A stretch of 64,000 nt of DNA from Fictibacillus nanhaiensis (GCF_023715445.1 NZ_JAMBOD010000001.1:372001-436000); one strand, 5' to 3'. Shown: positions 23,802 to 32,475, counted from the stretch's first letter. Notes: generated from the letters alone by a model not told the origin. Translations and numbers: made by a program.

Positions 23802-23817
23802 AGTTGTCTATACCACT
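23802..23817. promoter_or_regulatory. NagR operator (dre site) upstream of nagA
   Basis: On the minus strand AGTGGTATAGACAACT is a near-palindrome matching the GGTATAGAC core of dre sites bound by HutC-type NagR/DasR regulators. It lies 50 bases upstream of the nagA ATG. Confidence 0.8.
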
Positions 23818-24068
23818 TATATAGGTAATCTATTCCTTTTCATATATTTCCGTTCCTCAAAATAGGAAAACCCTTACTTGATCCTTTTTATTCATTATGG
23901 ATTGAGACTAAAAGTCTACTTGCGTTGTCTGTCTTTTAAAAAGATCCGCATTGTTTTCATACCAGGGTTCTATGTATATAGTTCTCGTCATATACTCTTA
24001 TAGCTATCTAAGTCATTAGAGTAAGTCGAAATAATTTCATCTCCTTTTGTTCTCCATTAAACAAGTGT

Positions 24069-24122
24069 TTGAAGACCTCATTGTCCCATGTTAGATGGGT
24101 ATATGAGGTCTTCAAGTTTTTT
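24069..24122 (+). terminator. Orphan strong hairpin with T-run
   Basis: TTGAAGACCTCAT and ATGAGGTCTTCAA form a perfect 13-bp stem with an inner CCCAT/ATGGG stem, followed by GTTTTTT. No plus-strand gene is visible between nagA and here. The remainder of 23818-24190 shows nothing I can assign. Confidence 0.6.
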
Positions 24123-24197
24123 AGGCATGCATTAGGAGTAACTATAACTCTCTTCCCTGTCTAATATACCCCTGAATGTAAGTCCTCTATCACATCC

Positions 24198-24236
24198 TTT
24201 ATTTCACTTTTACAATTCTTTATCCAGCTGTAACAA
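24198..24236 (+). promoter_or_regulatory. Possible PhoP-binding repeats upstream of phoD
   Basis: T-rich hexamers TTTATT, TTTACA, TTTATC and GTAACA fall at about 11-base steps (24198, 24209, 24219, 24230), resembling the TT(A/T/C)A(C/T)A repeats of Bacillus Pho boxes. The match is imperfect. PhoP control is expected for phoD in the family. Confidence 0.3.
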
Positions 24237-24301
24237 AGAATTTATTTTCATCTCATAGAATCTATGTTGTTATCTTAAAAAAATTTATTAAGGAGTGAGT
24301 T

Positions 24302-26644
24302 ATGTTGGGATTTGATAAATGGTTAAAAGAGTTTAACCTTGAGAAAATGGATAGAAGGAACTTTCTTAAAACAACGGGAAAATCTGCTGCAGCAACTGCG
24401 ATCGGATTATCTATTCCTACAATTAGTCAAACTGAAGATATCGAAGCGGCTCCGGTCTTTACAGGTTATCCTTTTACACTTGGTGTCGCATCTGGTGATC
24501 CGCTTCCAGATAGCGTAGTCCTTTGGACAAGAATTGCTCCAAACCCGCTTGCAGAGGATGGAAAAGGAGGTATGGAAAATAAGTACATTCCTGTTCAGTG
24601 GGAATTAGCCTATGATGAAGCGTTCAATAAAATCGTCCTCTCTGGTAAAGAGATAGCAGCACCTGAGCTTGGACATTCCGTTCATGCAGAAGTCTATGGG
24701 TTAAAACCAGGAAAAGAGTACTATTACCGGTTCAAGGCCGGTAATGAAATCAGTCCAGTTGGAAAAACAAAAACAGCACCTGAGCGTGATGCTGATGTTA
24801 AGAGTCTCACGTTCGGCATTGCATCGTGCCAGGCATGGACAGGTGGTCGTTTTGCTGCATATCACAATATGGTCGAAGAGGACCTTGATTTTGTATTCCA
24901 TTTAGGAGATTACATATATGAAAAGGGAGATACAGAAACGCTTACTGATTATCGCCTGCTTCATGCACAATATAAAACATCACAGGATTTGCAGGCTGCA
25001 CATGCAAAGTTCCCGTTTATTGTTACATTTGATGACCACGAAGTAGATAATGATTGGTCTGATGATATTTCTGATCCGAATTATCCAGAAGGTGAGCGTG
25101 AACGATTCCTTGCCGTTCGTGCGGCCGCTTTTCAAGCCTATTATGAACATATGCCACTAAGACGCAGGTCCAAGCCGAACGGCCCAGACATGCTTCTCTA
25201 CCGCAAGTTTACGTTTGGCAGCTTAATCGAATTTAGTATTTTAGATACTCGGCAATACCGGGATAATCAAGTAGGAACTGGTTTTCCGGGTGGACCGCTT
25301 GATCCTGAGGCGTCAAATCCTAATCGAACGCTAGTGGGATCTGAGCAAGCGGAGTGGCTCTTGAAGAATCTTCGGGATTCACGTTCTAGATGGAACGTGA
25401 TCGCACAGCAGACCATGATGGCACAGTACGACTATGACCCAGGTGAAGGAATTAGCGTGAATCATGACCAATGGGATGGCTATTCTGCAGATCGAGACCG
25501 ACTATTTTCTTTTATAAAAAAATACAATCCATCCAACCCGGTTGTTCTGAGCGGTGACTGGCACTCAAGCTGGGTAAACGATCTAAAGGAAGATTTCAAC
25601 GACCCTAGCTCTAAAACCTTGGCAACAGAATTTGTCGGAACGTCAATCAGTTCAGGATGCGGATGGAAAAACCAAATTGAAGCTGCCCTTTCGGTTAATC
25701 AGCATGTTAAATTTTTTGACGGAGATTACCGCGGGTATGTGAAATGCCATGTCACCCATAAATCGTGGGAATCGGATTATCGCGTTGTGTCTTCTCCGAG
25801 TAATCCAGAAGCTGTTGCTGTTACTCTTGCTTCTTTTACCGTTAAAAACGGAAAAGCGGGAGCTATCAGAATTGGTGGTATAGACATTTCTGGAATTTCA
25901 GCTGATACGATGATGGCAGGACAGCCGAGCCCTGTTAAAGTAACATTAAGTAATGGTACAACAAAGCAAGTAGAAGTCGCCGTGAGAATTCCTGTTCCAA
26001 CTGGATGGAAGTGTGAGAGCGTCACAAAAGTACTTGAACCATCTGACGAGGCTGTATTTGATGTGATGGTAACTCCTCCCGCAGAAATGCCTGCAGCAGA
26101 AAGACTTCGTGTAGAAGTGGATGCAGGAGAAACGGCCGTTTATGGTCCTCCACGAGACATTCAAGTGGTATCAGCATTATCAGGCGAAAATGTTCAGCTT
26201 GCCTTAGACGGTGGAAGCAGCACGACGCCAATCTTTCCTACTTACAAGAGATTGGTTCCTGAAGATACATGGGACGCCGCAAAAGGATACGGATGGGTTG
26301 GTGCGGCACCATTTGCTAGAGATAGAGGCAATGCTGATGCATTACAGCGAGATTTAATAGCTTCACGGGAAGAGCTTACTATTTTTAGAGTAAACGTACC
26401 AGCTGGGATCCAAAAAGTGTACTTCCTGACTGGTGATTCCGTTTATGGTTCAGCAAACACTATTATACGTTCAGATAACAAACTATTAGCCGAGGCTGGC
26501 TATGCATTAGACCCTGGTCAATTTAAATGGTTGAGCTTTGAACTAGATGGAGGTAGTACAGGAAAAGAAATTGATCTTGAAATCACAAGTGAACTAGGAG
26601 ATGGGGCATGGCGCCTTGTAGCGTTTGTTATGAGAGCAATTTAA
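24302..26644 (+). CDS. phoD: PhoD-type alkaline phosphatase/phosphodiesterase with C-terminal extension
   Basis: A 780-residue exported phosphatase; B. subtilis PhoD has about 583. The N-terminus has a twin-arginine signal, DRRNFLKTTG at 17-26, for Tat export. The catalytic region contains GVASGDPLPDSVVLWTR, LGDYIYEKGD, VTFDDHEVDNDW and VLSGDWHSSW, with the Asp/His residues that bind Ca2+ and Fe. From about residue 530 it adds an Ig-like NEW3-type domain (to about 625). A final domain of about 150 residues containing YGWVGAAPFARDRGNADAL is reminiscent of galactose-binding/rhamnogalacturonan-type modules. These might anchor it to wall polymers, an inference. AAGGAG precedes ATG. Confidence 0.88.
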   Translation: MLGFDKWLKEFNLEKMDRRNFLKTTGKSAAATAIGLSIPTISQTEDIEAAPVFTGYPFTLGVASGDPLPDSVVLWTRIAPNPLAEDGKGGMENKYIPVQWELAYDEAFNKIVLSGKEIAAPELGHSVHAEVYGLKPGKEYYYRFKAGNEISPVGKTKTAPERDADVKSLTFGIASCQAWTGGRFAAYHNMVEEDLDFVFHLGDYIYEKGDTETLTDYRLLHAQYKTSQDLQAAHAKFPFIVTFDDHEVDNDWSDDISDPNYPEGERERFLAVRAAAFQAYYEHMPLRRRSKPNGPDMLLYRKFTFGSLIEFSILDTRQYRDNQVGTGFPGGPLDPEASNPNRTLVGSEQAEWLLKNLRDSRSRWNVIAQQTMMAQYDYDPGEGISVNHDQWDGYSADRDRLFSFIKKYNPSNPVVLSGDWHSSWVNDLKEDFNDPSSKTLATEFVGTSISSGCGWKNQIEAALSVNQHVKFFDGDYRGYVKCHVTHKSWESDYRVVSSPSNPEAVAVTLASFTVKNGKAGAIRIGGIDISGISADTMMAGQPSPVKVTLSNGTTKQVEVAVRIPVPTGWKCESVTKVLEPSDEAVFDVMVTPPAEMPAAERLRVEVDAGETAVYGPPRDIQVVSALSGENVQLALDGGSSTTPIFPTYKRLVPEDTWDAAKGYGWVGAAPFARDRGNADALQRDLIASREELTIFRVNVPAGIQKVYFLTGDSVYGSANTIIRSDNKLLAEAGYALDPGQFKWLSFELDGGSTGKEIDLEITSELGDGAWRLVAFVMRAI

Positions 26645-26892
26645 TACATATGTCTTCTTTTCAATGACTAGGAAAATACATTGGTTTTCAATCATGTCCT
26701 AAGTTAACCTAAACATCAGGTGAATGGAAGGCTGAACTTTGATGAGGAATATCTATTGAGGTACCTTTCGTCTTTTGTGGAATGTATATACTTTTTAGAT
26801 AAAGACCTTCATATTTCAAGATAAATTTACGAAGAATGTGTTACCAGACCATATTCCCCTCTGAAGATTAATTTAAAAATAGCTCTTACAAA

Positions 26893-26969
26893 TGAACTGC
26901 ACCCCAAATTTTAGACACAGTCTAAAATTTGGAGGTGCTTTTCTTATGGCTAAATTTACTCTGTATTAA
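26893..26969 (+). mobile_element. IS3-family left-end relic
   Basis: TGAACTGCACCCCAAATTTT starts a typical IS3-family terminal repeat. GCACC-AAATTTTAGAC is mirrored by GTCTAAAATTTG-AGGTGC. Next comes a transposase start, MAKFTLY, cut after eight codons at 26969. No other part of the element is seen within the window. The stretch 26645-26892 before it holds no gene that I can support. Confidence 0.6.
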
Positions 26970-26970
26970 T

Positions 26971-26994
26971 TTACCAGTAAATTAATACTGGTAA
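26971..26994. promoter_or_regulatory. Palindromic candidate operator before the MarR gene
   Basis: TTACCAGT and ACTGGTAA are perfect inverted copies separated by eight AT-rich bases, 73 bases before the regulator's ATG. Spacing and symmetry suit a winged-helix dimer such as MarR. Confidence 0.5.
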
Positions 26995-27066
26995 TTAAAG
27001 GAGTTCAAAGTACAGTTATAGAACTTTTAAAGATTAAAATATATCTAGGCAAAGAGGTGAAAAGAG

Positions 27067-27471
27067 ATGCTTGTAAAAACTTTATTAGAAATAGACAAAA
27101 TCATACGATTTGCTAAAACAATCGAGCAGTCTTTCACACAAGATGAGAATCTAAGCCTTTTTCAGATCGAAGCACTAACTTATATATCTAAACCGGAGAT
27201 ACAAACTGTCACCGACCTAGGAAATAGCCTGGACACAAGTCCTGCTTCAGCTTCAGTTTTGATCGAACGTTTGGTGAAAAAAAATCTTGTCTACCGGGGA
27301 TATTCGGATTCCGATAGACGGAAAGTTCATGTTTCCTTAACAAAATACGGACTCCGAGAATACAAACGATTAGAAAAAAAGAGACAAGAGGTTATTTCAG
27401 ATGTACAACGCCTCTTATCTGATGATGAAACACTTCTTCTCAACAAACTATTTGCAAAACTTACAATCTAA
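27067..27471 (+). CDS. MarR-family transcriptional regulator
   Basis: A 134-residue winged-helix regulator. The recognition region is TVTDLGNSLDTSPASASVLIERLVKKN near 45-71, given here as DTSPASASVLIERL, followed by the wing GYSDSDRRKVHVSLTKYG near 77-94 with the DxR signature. Terminal helices form the dimer. A good GAGGTG ribosome site precedes ATG. No target gene is adjacent on the same strand. The palindrome upstream suggests autoregulation. Ligand and regulon are unknown. Confidence 0.85.
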   Translation: MLVKTLLEIDKIIRFAKTIEQSFTQDENLSLFQIEALTYISKPEIQTVTDLGNSLDTSPASASVLIERLVKKNLVYRGYSDSDRRKVHVSLTKYGLREYKRLEKKRQEVISDVQRLLSDDETLLLNKLFAKLTI

Positions 27472-27631
27472 CATTATGAAGGTCATTATTTTATAAAAGG
27501 AACCACATTTTCTGATTATGTTTCTGGGGTTGATAATAACCATAGTAAATTGTTTAATGTGAACAAATAAAAACTCTCCAATCTTGAAATAAAGGAGATC
27601 AATCTTTTACTATCCCTGATTCAAGTCAAAC

Positions 27632-28441
27632 CTAACATGATTTCTGGCAATTCGGACAAAAAAATGATTTGGTGGATGAGCTTTCTACTCTTTCAATTTT
27701 AGTTCCGCAGCGAAAACAATTTTTTCCTTCTCTTTCATAAACGAGCATATTATCATTAAAGCCGCCTGTTTTCTTATCCCCTTCGTACATTGGATTGTCC
27801 ATGTAGCCGCCTGCTTCAATTGCCTTTGTTAACACAGGCTTAATTGCTGAAAACAAGGATTTAGTTTGTTCTTCATTCAGGTTACTGGCTTTTTCAAAGG
27901 GATTCAGTCGTGCTTCAAAGCATATTTCATCTGAGTAGCAGTTTCCGATGCCAGCCATAAATTTTTGATTCACCAGAATCGGTTTTAATGCTCCCTTTTT
28001 CTTATTCATCCGTTCTTCAAAATCGTCTAATTTCATCTCGAAAGGTTCAGGACCAAGATCTGCAAGCTCTTTATCCAATTCATCGCTCGTTAACAAGTGA
28101 AGATACCCTAACCTTAATCCTATAAAATAAAGCTTAAGATCTCCAAACGACAAAATTACCTGCTTCGTCCTGTCAGGTGCATTTTCTTCATTGCCTAAAA
28201 ACATCCATCCTCCTAGCATTAAATGAAGCAAAAGAGATTGTCCTGAACTTAGCTCAAAAATGAGGTGCTTTGCTCTTCTTCTTACTTGGATAACAGTCTT
28301 TCCTTTTACATGTAAAATAAATTCACTTACAGGTTTATTGATTGATTTTTCTCTATTAATCTCCACATCTGTTATAGGTTTATTAAGTACGTTATGACTT
28401 AAAAATACTTGATACGTTTCCATCTCTGGCAATTCCGGCAT
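27632..28441 (-). CDS. Fpg/Nei-family DNA glycosylase
   Basis: A 269-residue base-excision repair glycosylase/AP lyase. The mature N-terminus PELPEME gives the catalytic Pro and Glu; the initiating ATG at 28441 with AAGGAG upstream is chosen for that reason. The helix-two-turn-helix region has QKFMAGIGNCYSDEICFEA near 162-180, and the C-terminal zinc finger is CFRCG with CPNC, both needed for DNA binding. Compared with canonical MutM the sequence is divergent (for example GGFNDNMLVYEREGKNC before the finger), so Nei-like or plant-like specificity is possible. It stands alone after the kynA terminator. Confidence 0.85.
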   Translation of the reverse strand: MPELPEMETYQVFLSHNVLNKPITDVEINREKSINKPVSEFILHVKGKTVIQVRRRAKHLIFELSSGQSLLLHLMLGGWMFLGNEENAPDRTKQVILSFGDLKLYFIGLRLGYLHLLTSDELDKELADLGPEPFEMKLDDFEERMNKKKGALKPILVNQKFMAGIGNCYSDEICFEARLNPFEKASNLNEEQTKSLFSAIKPVLTKAIEAGGYMDNPMYEGDKKTGGFNDNMLVYEREGKNCFRCGTKIERVESSSTKSFFCPNCQKSC

Positions 28442-28501
28442 GTTTTTTAGCTCCTTATTGTTCCTTTCCTTATTATTGAGCCGGATATTATTTTTATGTA
28501 C

Positions 28502-28530
28502 AAAAAAGGGATGGCTGTGATTTGCCATCC
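28502..28530 (-). terminator. Intrinsic terminator of kynA
   Basis: GGATGGC and GCCATCC pair around an 8-base loop and are followed by CTTTTTTG on the minus strand, 10 bases past the kynA stop. Confidence 0.85.
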
Positions 28531-28539
28531 TCTTCTAAC

Positions 28540-29388
28540 CTATATATTTGTTCTTAAATCCCAAAGTTCCGGGAAGAAACGCTGATCTAATACTTTTTTC
28601 AGATAGTTGACTCCTGATGAGCCTCCTGTCCCTACTTTAAAACCGATAATCCGCTCAACCGTTTTCATATGGCGGAACCTCCATTGCTGAAGCCAGTCTT
28701 CAATGTCGACCAATTTTTCTGCAAGCTCATACAGATCCCAATACTTTTCCACATTTTTATAAACCTCAAGCCAAGCCGCTTCAACAGAGCTGTTGTACTC
28801 ATAACGCTTCGTAACATCACGGTTTAATACTTCAACATCAATGTGCAGGCCGGCTTTTGACAGTGCCTGAATCGACACATCGTATAGACTTGGTGTATGA
28901 AGAGCAACAGTGAGCTGTTCGTATAGATCTTTATCTTTTTTATAAATTTCTAAAATATGCGGTGTTTTATAGCCAAGTGCAAATTCAATCATACGGTATT
29001 GATAAGATTGAAAGCCGGATGCTTGTCCAAGCTTATCCCTGAACTCCATGTATTCTGCAGGAGTGAGGGTAGATAAAACATCCCATGACTCAATGATCTG
29101 CGACTGAATCTTTGAAACACGTGCAAGCATTTTAAATGCAGAATGAAGATTGCCATTTTCAATAGAAGAAATAGCAGATCTTGTTTCATGTAAAATTAAT
29201 TTCATCCATAGTTCGCTTACCTGATGTATGACGATAAACAACATCTCATCATGGTGTCCGGAAAGCCTTTTCTGGCTCGATAGGATTTGATCAAGCTGAA
29301 GGTATTCTCCATAAGTCATCTGATTGATAAAGTCCGTATAGATTCCTTTTTCTGTCTCTTTGCTGTCCAATTTTTTCTGTTCTGTCAT
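28540..29388 (-). CDS. kynA: Tryptophan 2,3-dioxygenase
   Basis: A 282-residue haem enzyme that opens the indole ring of L-tryptophan to N-formylkynurenine. Signatures are [14 protein letters not shown] near 24-37, [19 protein letters not shown] near 44-62 and [22 protein letters not shown] near 235-256, the last with the axial haem His (quoted partly as [11 protein letters not shown]). ATG at 29388 follows GGAGTGG. The usual partners kynB and kynU are not nearby, so downstream use of formylkynurenine is not encoded here. It is divergent from the alpha-oxoamine synthase gene, 195 bases apart. Confidence 0.95.
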   Translation of the reverse strand: MTEQKKLDSKETEKGIYTDFINQMTYGEYLQLDQILSSQKRLSGHHDEMLFIVIHQVSELWMKLILHETRSAISSIENGNLHSAFKMLARVSKIQSQIIESWDVLSTLTPAEYMEFRDKLGQASGFQSYQYRMIEFALGYKTPHILEIYKKDKDLYEQLTVALHTPSLYDVSIQALSKAGLHIDVEVLNRDVTKRYEYNSSVEAAWLEVYKNVEKYWDLYELAEKLVDIEDWLQQWRFRHMKTVERIIGFKVGTGGSSGVNYLKKVLDQRFFPELWDLRTNI

Positions 29389-29583
29389 TTGATCCACTCC
29401 ATTCAGGACAATAGAAATTTTATTGTTGTTAACGCTTTCATTATACATGATTATTTGAATTTCTTTTAGCAATTCTTTAATTTGACATTCCCCTTAAATT
29501 TTTTATCATCTTTTGAAGGTAATTGTAAAATTTTACCGAAATAAACAACATCATAAGATTTTGAGGAAAAAAGGGAGGTAACC

Positions 29584-30864
29584 ATGACACAAGTAAAAAC
29601 GAAGTACATAGACATTTTTGATAAGTGTAAGACGAATGAAGGATATTTCGGTGATTTTCGGGTTGCTGACGATCACTACTTTGTCTCCCCGGTATTAGAT
29701 TCTGTTCCAGGAACCGTAATGTCATTTAATGGTTCAGATAAAATCATGTGGGCAACGAACAATTATTTAGGTTTAGCAGAACATCCAGAAATTAGGAGAG
29801 TTGCAGTTGAAACGGCTTCAGAATGGGGTGTTAGCGGTCCAATGGGCTGCAGGATGGTAAGCGGAAATACGAGAGAACATATGCAACTGGAAGAAGAACT
29901 TGCTGCATTTGCAGAAAAAGAGTCTTCTATCCTTTTTAACTTTGGTTATTTAGGTATCATTGGCACGATCGCCTCCCTTGTTGGCAAAGATGATATCGTA
30001 ATCATGGATAAACTATGTCACGCTTCAATCATAGACGCAGCGAAACTTGCTGTCAGTGATCCGCGAAACCTGCGTGTCTTCCGGCATAATGATATGAACA
30101 GCCTTGAAAAGTTATTAAAGTCCGTTAATAAGAACCGTAAAGGCGGTGTACTGATTCTTACGGAAGGTGTCTATGGAATGACAGGTGATATCGCAAAGCT
30201 AGATGCGATTTGTGATCTTAAAGAGAAGTATGATGCCCGTCTGTTTGTTGATGATGCACATGGATTCGGAGTGATGGGGCCACGCGGAAAAGGTGTTGCT
30301 GAGCATTTTGGAGTTCAAGACAGAGTAGATATATACTTATCTACTTTCGCAAAAGCTTTTACCGCTATCGGTGGCGTTTCAGCTGCAAGCAAGGAAGTTG
30401 TGGACTGGATTCATTACAATGCACGAACACAAATTTTTGCAAAGAGCTTACCAATGGTTTATGTCAAAAGTCTTCGTAAAACGTTAGAACTTGTAGCGTC
30501 TGGTCATGACCGCCGCCATAGACTTTTTCAAGTTTCAGCAAAGCTATCAAGAGGATTAAGAGAATTAGGATATTTTGTTGCGGATACACCATCACCAATC
30601 ATTTCTGTTTATGTTCCTGGAGGCGACCTCCAAATGGGACTTCATTGGGTTAGATACTTACGCGAAAACGGGTTGTTTTTACAAGCTGTTATGTATCCGG
30701 TTATCCCAAAAGGCTTGTTCATGTTCCGCATTATCCCTACAGCAAGTCATACGGACGAACAAATTGACACTACTCTTCAAATTTTCAAGAAATTACGCGA
30801 TGAACAAGGTATACGGTTAAATGTTAATCTAAGTGCAGTAGACAGAATCTACGCAAATAATTAA
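29584..30864 (+). CDS. PLP-dependent alpha-oxoamine synthase family enzyme
   Basis: A 426-residue member of the family containing glycine C-acetyltransferase (Kbl), BioF, 5-aminolevulinate synthase and serine palmitoyltransferase. NNYLGLAEHPEIRR and GCRMVSGNTREHMQLE open the fold. DDAHGFGVMGP has the Asp and His that hold the PLP ring, and STFAKAFTAIGG has the Schiff-base Lys. These enzymes condense an amino acid with an acyl-CoA. A 50-residue N-terminal segment (YFGDFRVADDHYFVSPVLD) precedes the core, unlike Kbl. No biotin, threonine or lipid gene is adjacent, so the substrate is open. GGGAGGTAACC precedes ATG. Confidence 0.85.
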   Translation: MTQVKTKYIDIFDKCKTNEGYFGDFRVADDHYFVSPVLDSVPGTVMSFNGSDKIMWATNNYLGLAEHPEIRRVAVETASEWGVSGPMGCRMVSGNTREHMQLEEELAAFAEKESSILFNFGYLGIIGTIASLVGKDDIVIMDKLCHASIIDAAKLAVSDPRNLRVFRHNDMNSLEKLLKSVNKNRKGGVLILTEGVYGMTGDIAKLDAICDLKEKYDARLFVDDAHGFGVMGPRGKGVAEHFGVQDRVDIYLSTFAKAFTAIGGVSAASKEVVDWIHYNARTQIFAKSLPMVYVKSLRKTLELVASGHDRRHRLFQVSAKLSRGLRELGYFVADTPSPIISVYVPGGDLQMGLHWVRYLRENGLFLQAVMYPVIPKGLFMFRIIPTASHTDEQIDTTLQIFKKLRDEQGIRLNVNLSAVDRIYANN

Positions 30865-30869
30865 AGGAA

Positions 30870-30898
30870 AAAAGCTTGAGTTCACTTCTCAAGCTTTT
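30870..30898. terminator. Bidirectional terminator between convergent genes
   Basis: AAAAGCTTGAG and CTCAAGCTTTT form an 11-bp stem with A- and T-runs. It serves the oxoamine synthase gene and touches the stop of the opposing SRPBCC gene. Confidence 0.9.
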
Positions 30899-31332
30899 TA
30901 TTTTTCAAGGATTCCTTTTATTTTTATTAAATCTTTCTTATTCGCTCTTTTCATCAATAAAGACATAAATGGAGCAAATATTTTAGAAAAACCTGATGGA
31001 ACACCTTTATTCCGTAAAGTCATTTTTGTTTGGTTTTCATTAATCGAATCCCAAGTATAGGTTGTTTCCATTGGGAAAGGCCCATCAGCCGTTTTCATAA
31101 CAAGCTTTTGCCCAGGAATATAGTCAACAATCTCGTACACATACTCCAGTCTTCTTCCTAAAAACTCTGCAATGAATGCCATTTTAGAACCAACCTTTAT
31201 TGTTTTCTCAGTTTGCCATTCTGCAGATTTGATGTTTACATACCAATCTGGAGCATGATCTGGATTAGCTGCAAACTGAGCTGCCTTTTCACATGGACAA
31301 TTTATTATAATATCTGTTACGACATTTACCAT
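30898..31332 (-). CDS. SRPBCC (START-like) family protein
   Basis: A 144-residue polyketide-cyclase/SRPBCC fold protein with a hydrophobic ligand cavity. The N-terminal strand VVTDIIINCPCEKAAQFAANP and the helix-grip strands ADGPFPMETTYTW fit the family. There is no catalytic motif to define an enzyme. It follows the ArsR-SRPBCC gene after eight bases in the same direction, so the two are one unit and may share a ligand. Confident for fold, not for role. Confidence 0.75.
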   Translation of the reverse strand: MVNVVTDIIINCPCEKAAQFAANPDHAPDWYVNIKSAEWQTEKTIKVGSKMAFIAEFLGRRLEYVYEIVDYIPGQKLVMKTADGPFPMETTYTWDSINENQTKMTLRNKGVPSGFSKIFAPFMSLLMKRANKKDLIKIKGILEK

Positions 31333-31340
31333 ATCTGCAC

Positions 31341-32123
31341 TTATCTCTTTTCTAAAAAATTTTTTAAATGAACCGTAAGAAGTTCATTCCAGCCATGGCG
31401 GTGAGTTTCTTCCCACTGTGGTTCAATAATTCCAACAGCATGATGTGACAATTGAAGAACAGTCTTATTATCTTCCTCCGTTAACTTATAGGAATAAAAG
31501 CTGTTAACAGCACCACTCATACCAAGCAGCCCATTTAACCGGATTTCTTCATTCTCTTTCATGTAAGTAACCGTTCCCCATAAAGCACCTTCACCATTAC
31601 CCCAGTCTTCGTAAAAGCGCCCTGTCAAATGTGGTTCAAAAATTAAAGTTGAGCTTGCTTCTCCGAGTCTAAACTTCCACCAGCTATTTATGTCTTTCGT
31701 TAACGCTGTAAATACTGTTTCTTTTTTTGCTTGAATAACAATCTCCTGTTCAATCTGGAATGAATCTACTTTTCTTTCAGTTGTTTGTTCCATTTTCTCC
31801 TCTTCCCTTCCTTCTACTAAGTTTTTTAGTTGAAACAATCCTCTGGCATTTGCTGCTTCATATTTGCTGACCCATCTGTTATAAAGCTCCTGAAGGGGGA
31901 TCACATTTAAATAGTTAAGACGTACTCTGCCTTTTCTCCGGATAAGTACGAGGTTAGCATCAACTAGTACACCAAGATGTTTCATGATGGCATACCTTGA
32001 AACATCATACTTTTCACTTATCTCACCTGTAGAAAGCGGCTGTTTCGTTAATTCGTCCAAAATATCAATTCGAATCGGATGTGATAACGCTTTAAATACG
32101 TCAACAAGATCTTGATTAACCAT
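31341..32123 (-). CDS. ArsR-type HTH fused to an SRPBCC (AHSA1-like) domain
   Basis: A 260-residue two-domain protein. Residues about 1-85 form an ArsR-family winged helix (DVFKALSHPIRIDILDELTKQ, then YDVSRYAIMKHLGVLVDANL) without visible metal-binding cysteines. After a linker, residues about 115-260 form an SRPBCC domain (ALTKDINSWWKFRLG, EPQWEETHRHGWNELL). A ligand-sensing repressor is the simplest reading. The ATG at 32123 has a GGAGG about 15 bases upstream, a loose spacing, so a slightly different start is possible. The direct repeat GTAACATT upstream (near 32173 and 32196) could be its operator. Confidence 0.8.
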   Translation of the reverse strand: MVNQDLVDVFKALSHPIRIDILDELTKQPLSTGEISEKYDVSRYAIMKHLGVLVDANLVLIRRKGRVRLNYLNVIPLQELYNRWVSKYEAANARGLFQLKNLVEGREEEKMEQTTERKVDSFQIEQEIVIQAKKETVFTALTKDINSWWKFRLGEASSTLIFEPHLTGRFYEDWGNGEGALWGTVTYMKENEEIRLNGLLGMSGAVNSFYSYKLTEEDNKTVLQLSHHAVGIIEPQWEETHRHGWNELLTVHLKNFLEKR

Positions 32124-32227
32124 TTCGTTAGATACCACCCTCCTTCTCTTTATTTTACATGTGCCCAATTGGTAACATTTAATATGTGACTAAATAGTAA
32201 CATTATGGTGATAGTGTTGTCTACATA

Positions 32228-32257
32228 AAAAAAACCGGGACGAATCCCAGTTTTTTT
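32228..32257. terminator. Bidirectional hairpin terminator
   Basis: GGGA and TCCC with flanking AC/GT and long A- and T-runs make a short bidirectional terminator between the ArsR unit and the 62-aa gene. Confidence 0.7.
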
Positions 32258-32286
32258 CTTACAAGTAGGTTGCTGAATTAACTTTG

Positions 32287-32475
32287 TTATATGTCCTTGT
32301 TTGCCGGCTCTTTGCTCAATAAATCTTCTTCTACTAATTGAGCTCTTTTTAATTCTTTTGCGGAATGTTTTTTAAAAAATACAACTGTCCGCCAAGCGAA
32401 GAGTGTAAAAATAGCGAGTGTGATAAAAGCAGGAATATACTCTAGTTTATTCTCAGGAAAAACAATTGGAAGCAT
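32287..32475 (-). CDS. Small membrane protein, 62 aa
   Basis: A short protein with one clear membrane helix (IPAFITLAIFTLFAWRTVVFF, about residues 14-34) and a charged cytoplasmic tail rich in Lys and Glu. I do not recognise the family. AAAGGG lies nine bases before the ATG. It stands alone between the PAP2 remnant and a terminator. The hydrophobic pattern and ribosome site support a real gene. Confidence 0.6.
   Translation of the reverse strand: MLPIVFPENKLEYIPAFITLAIFTLFAWRTVVFFKKHSAKELKRAQLVEEDLLSKEPANKDI

Noticed and set aside
27569-27606. Terminator after the Fpg-like gene
   Set aside because: Only a 5-bp stem with a 14-base loop could be drawn before a T-run; too weak to call.
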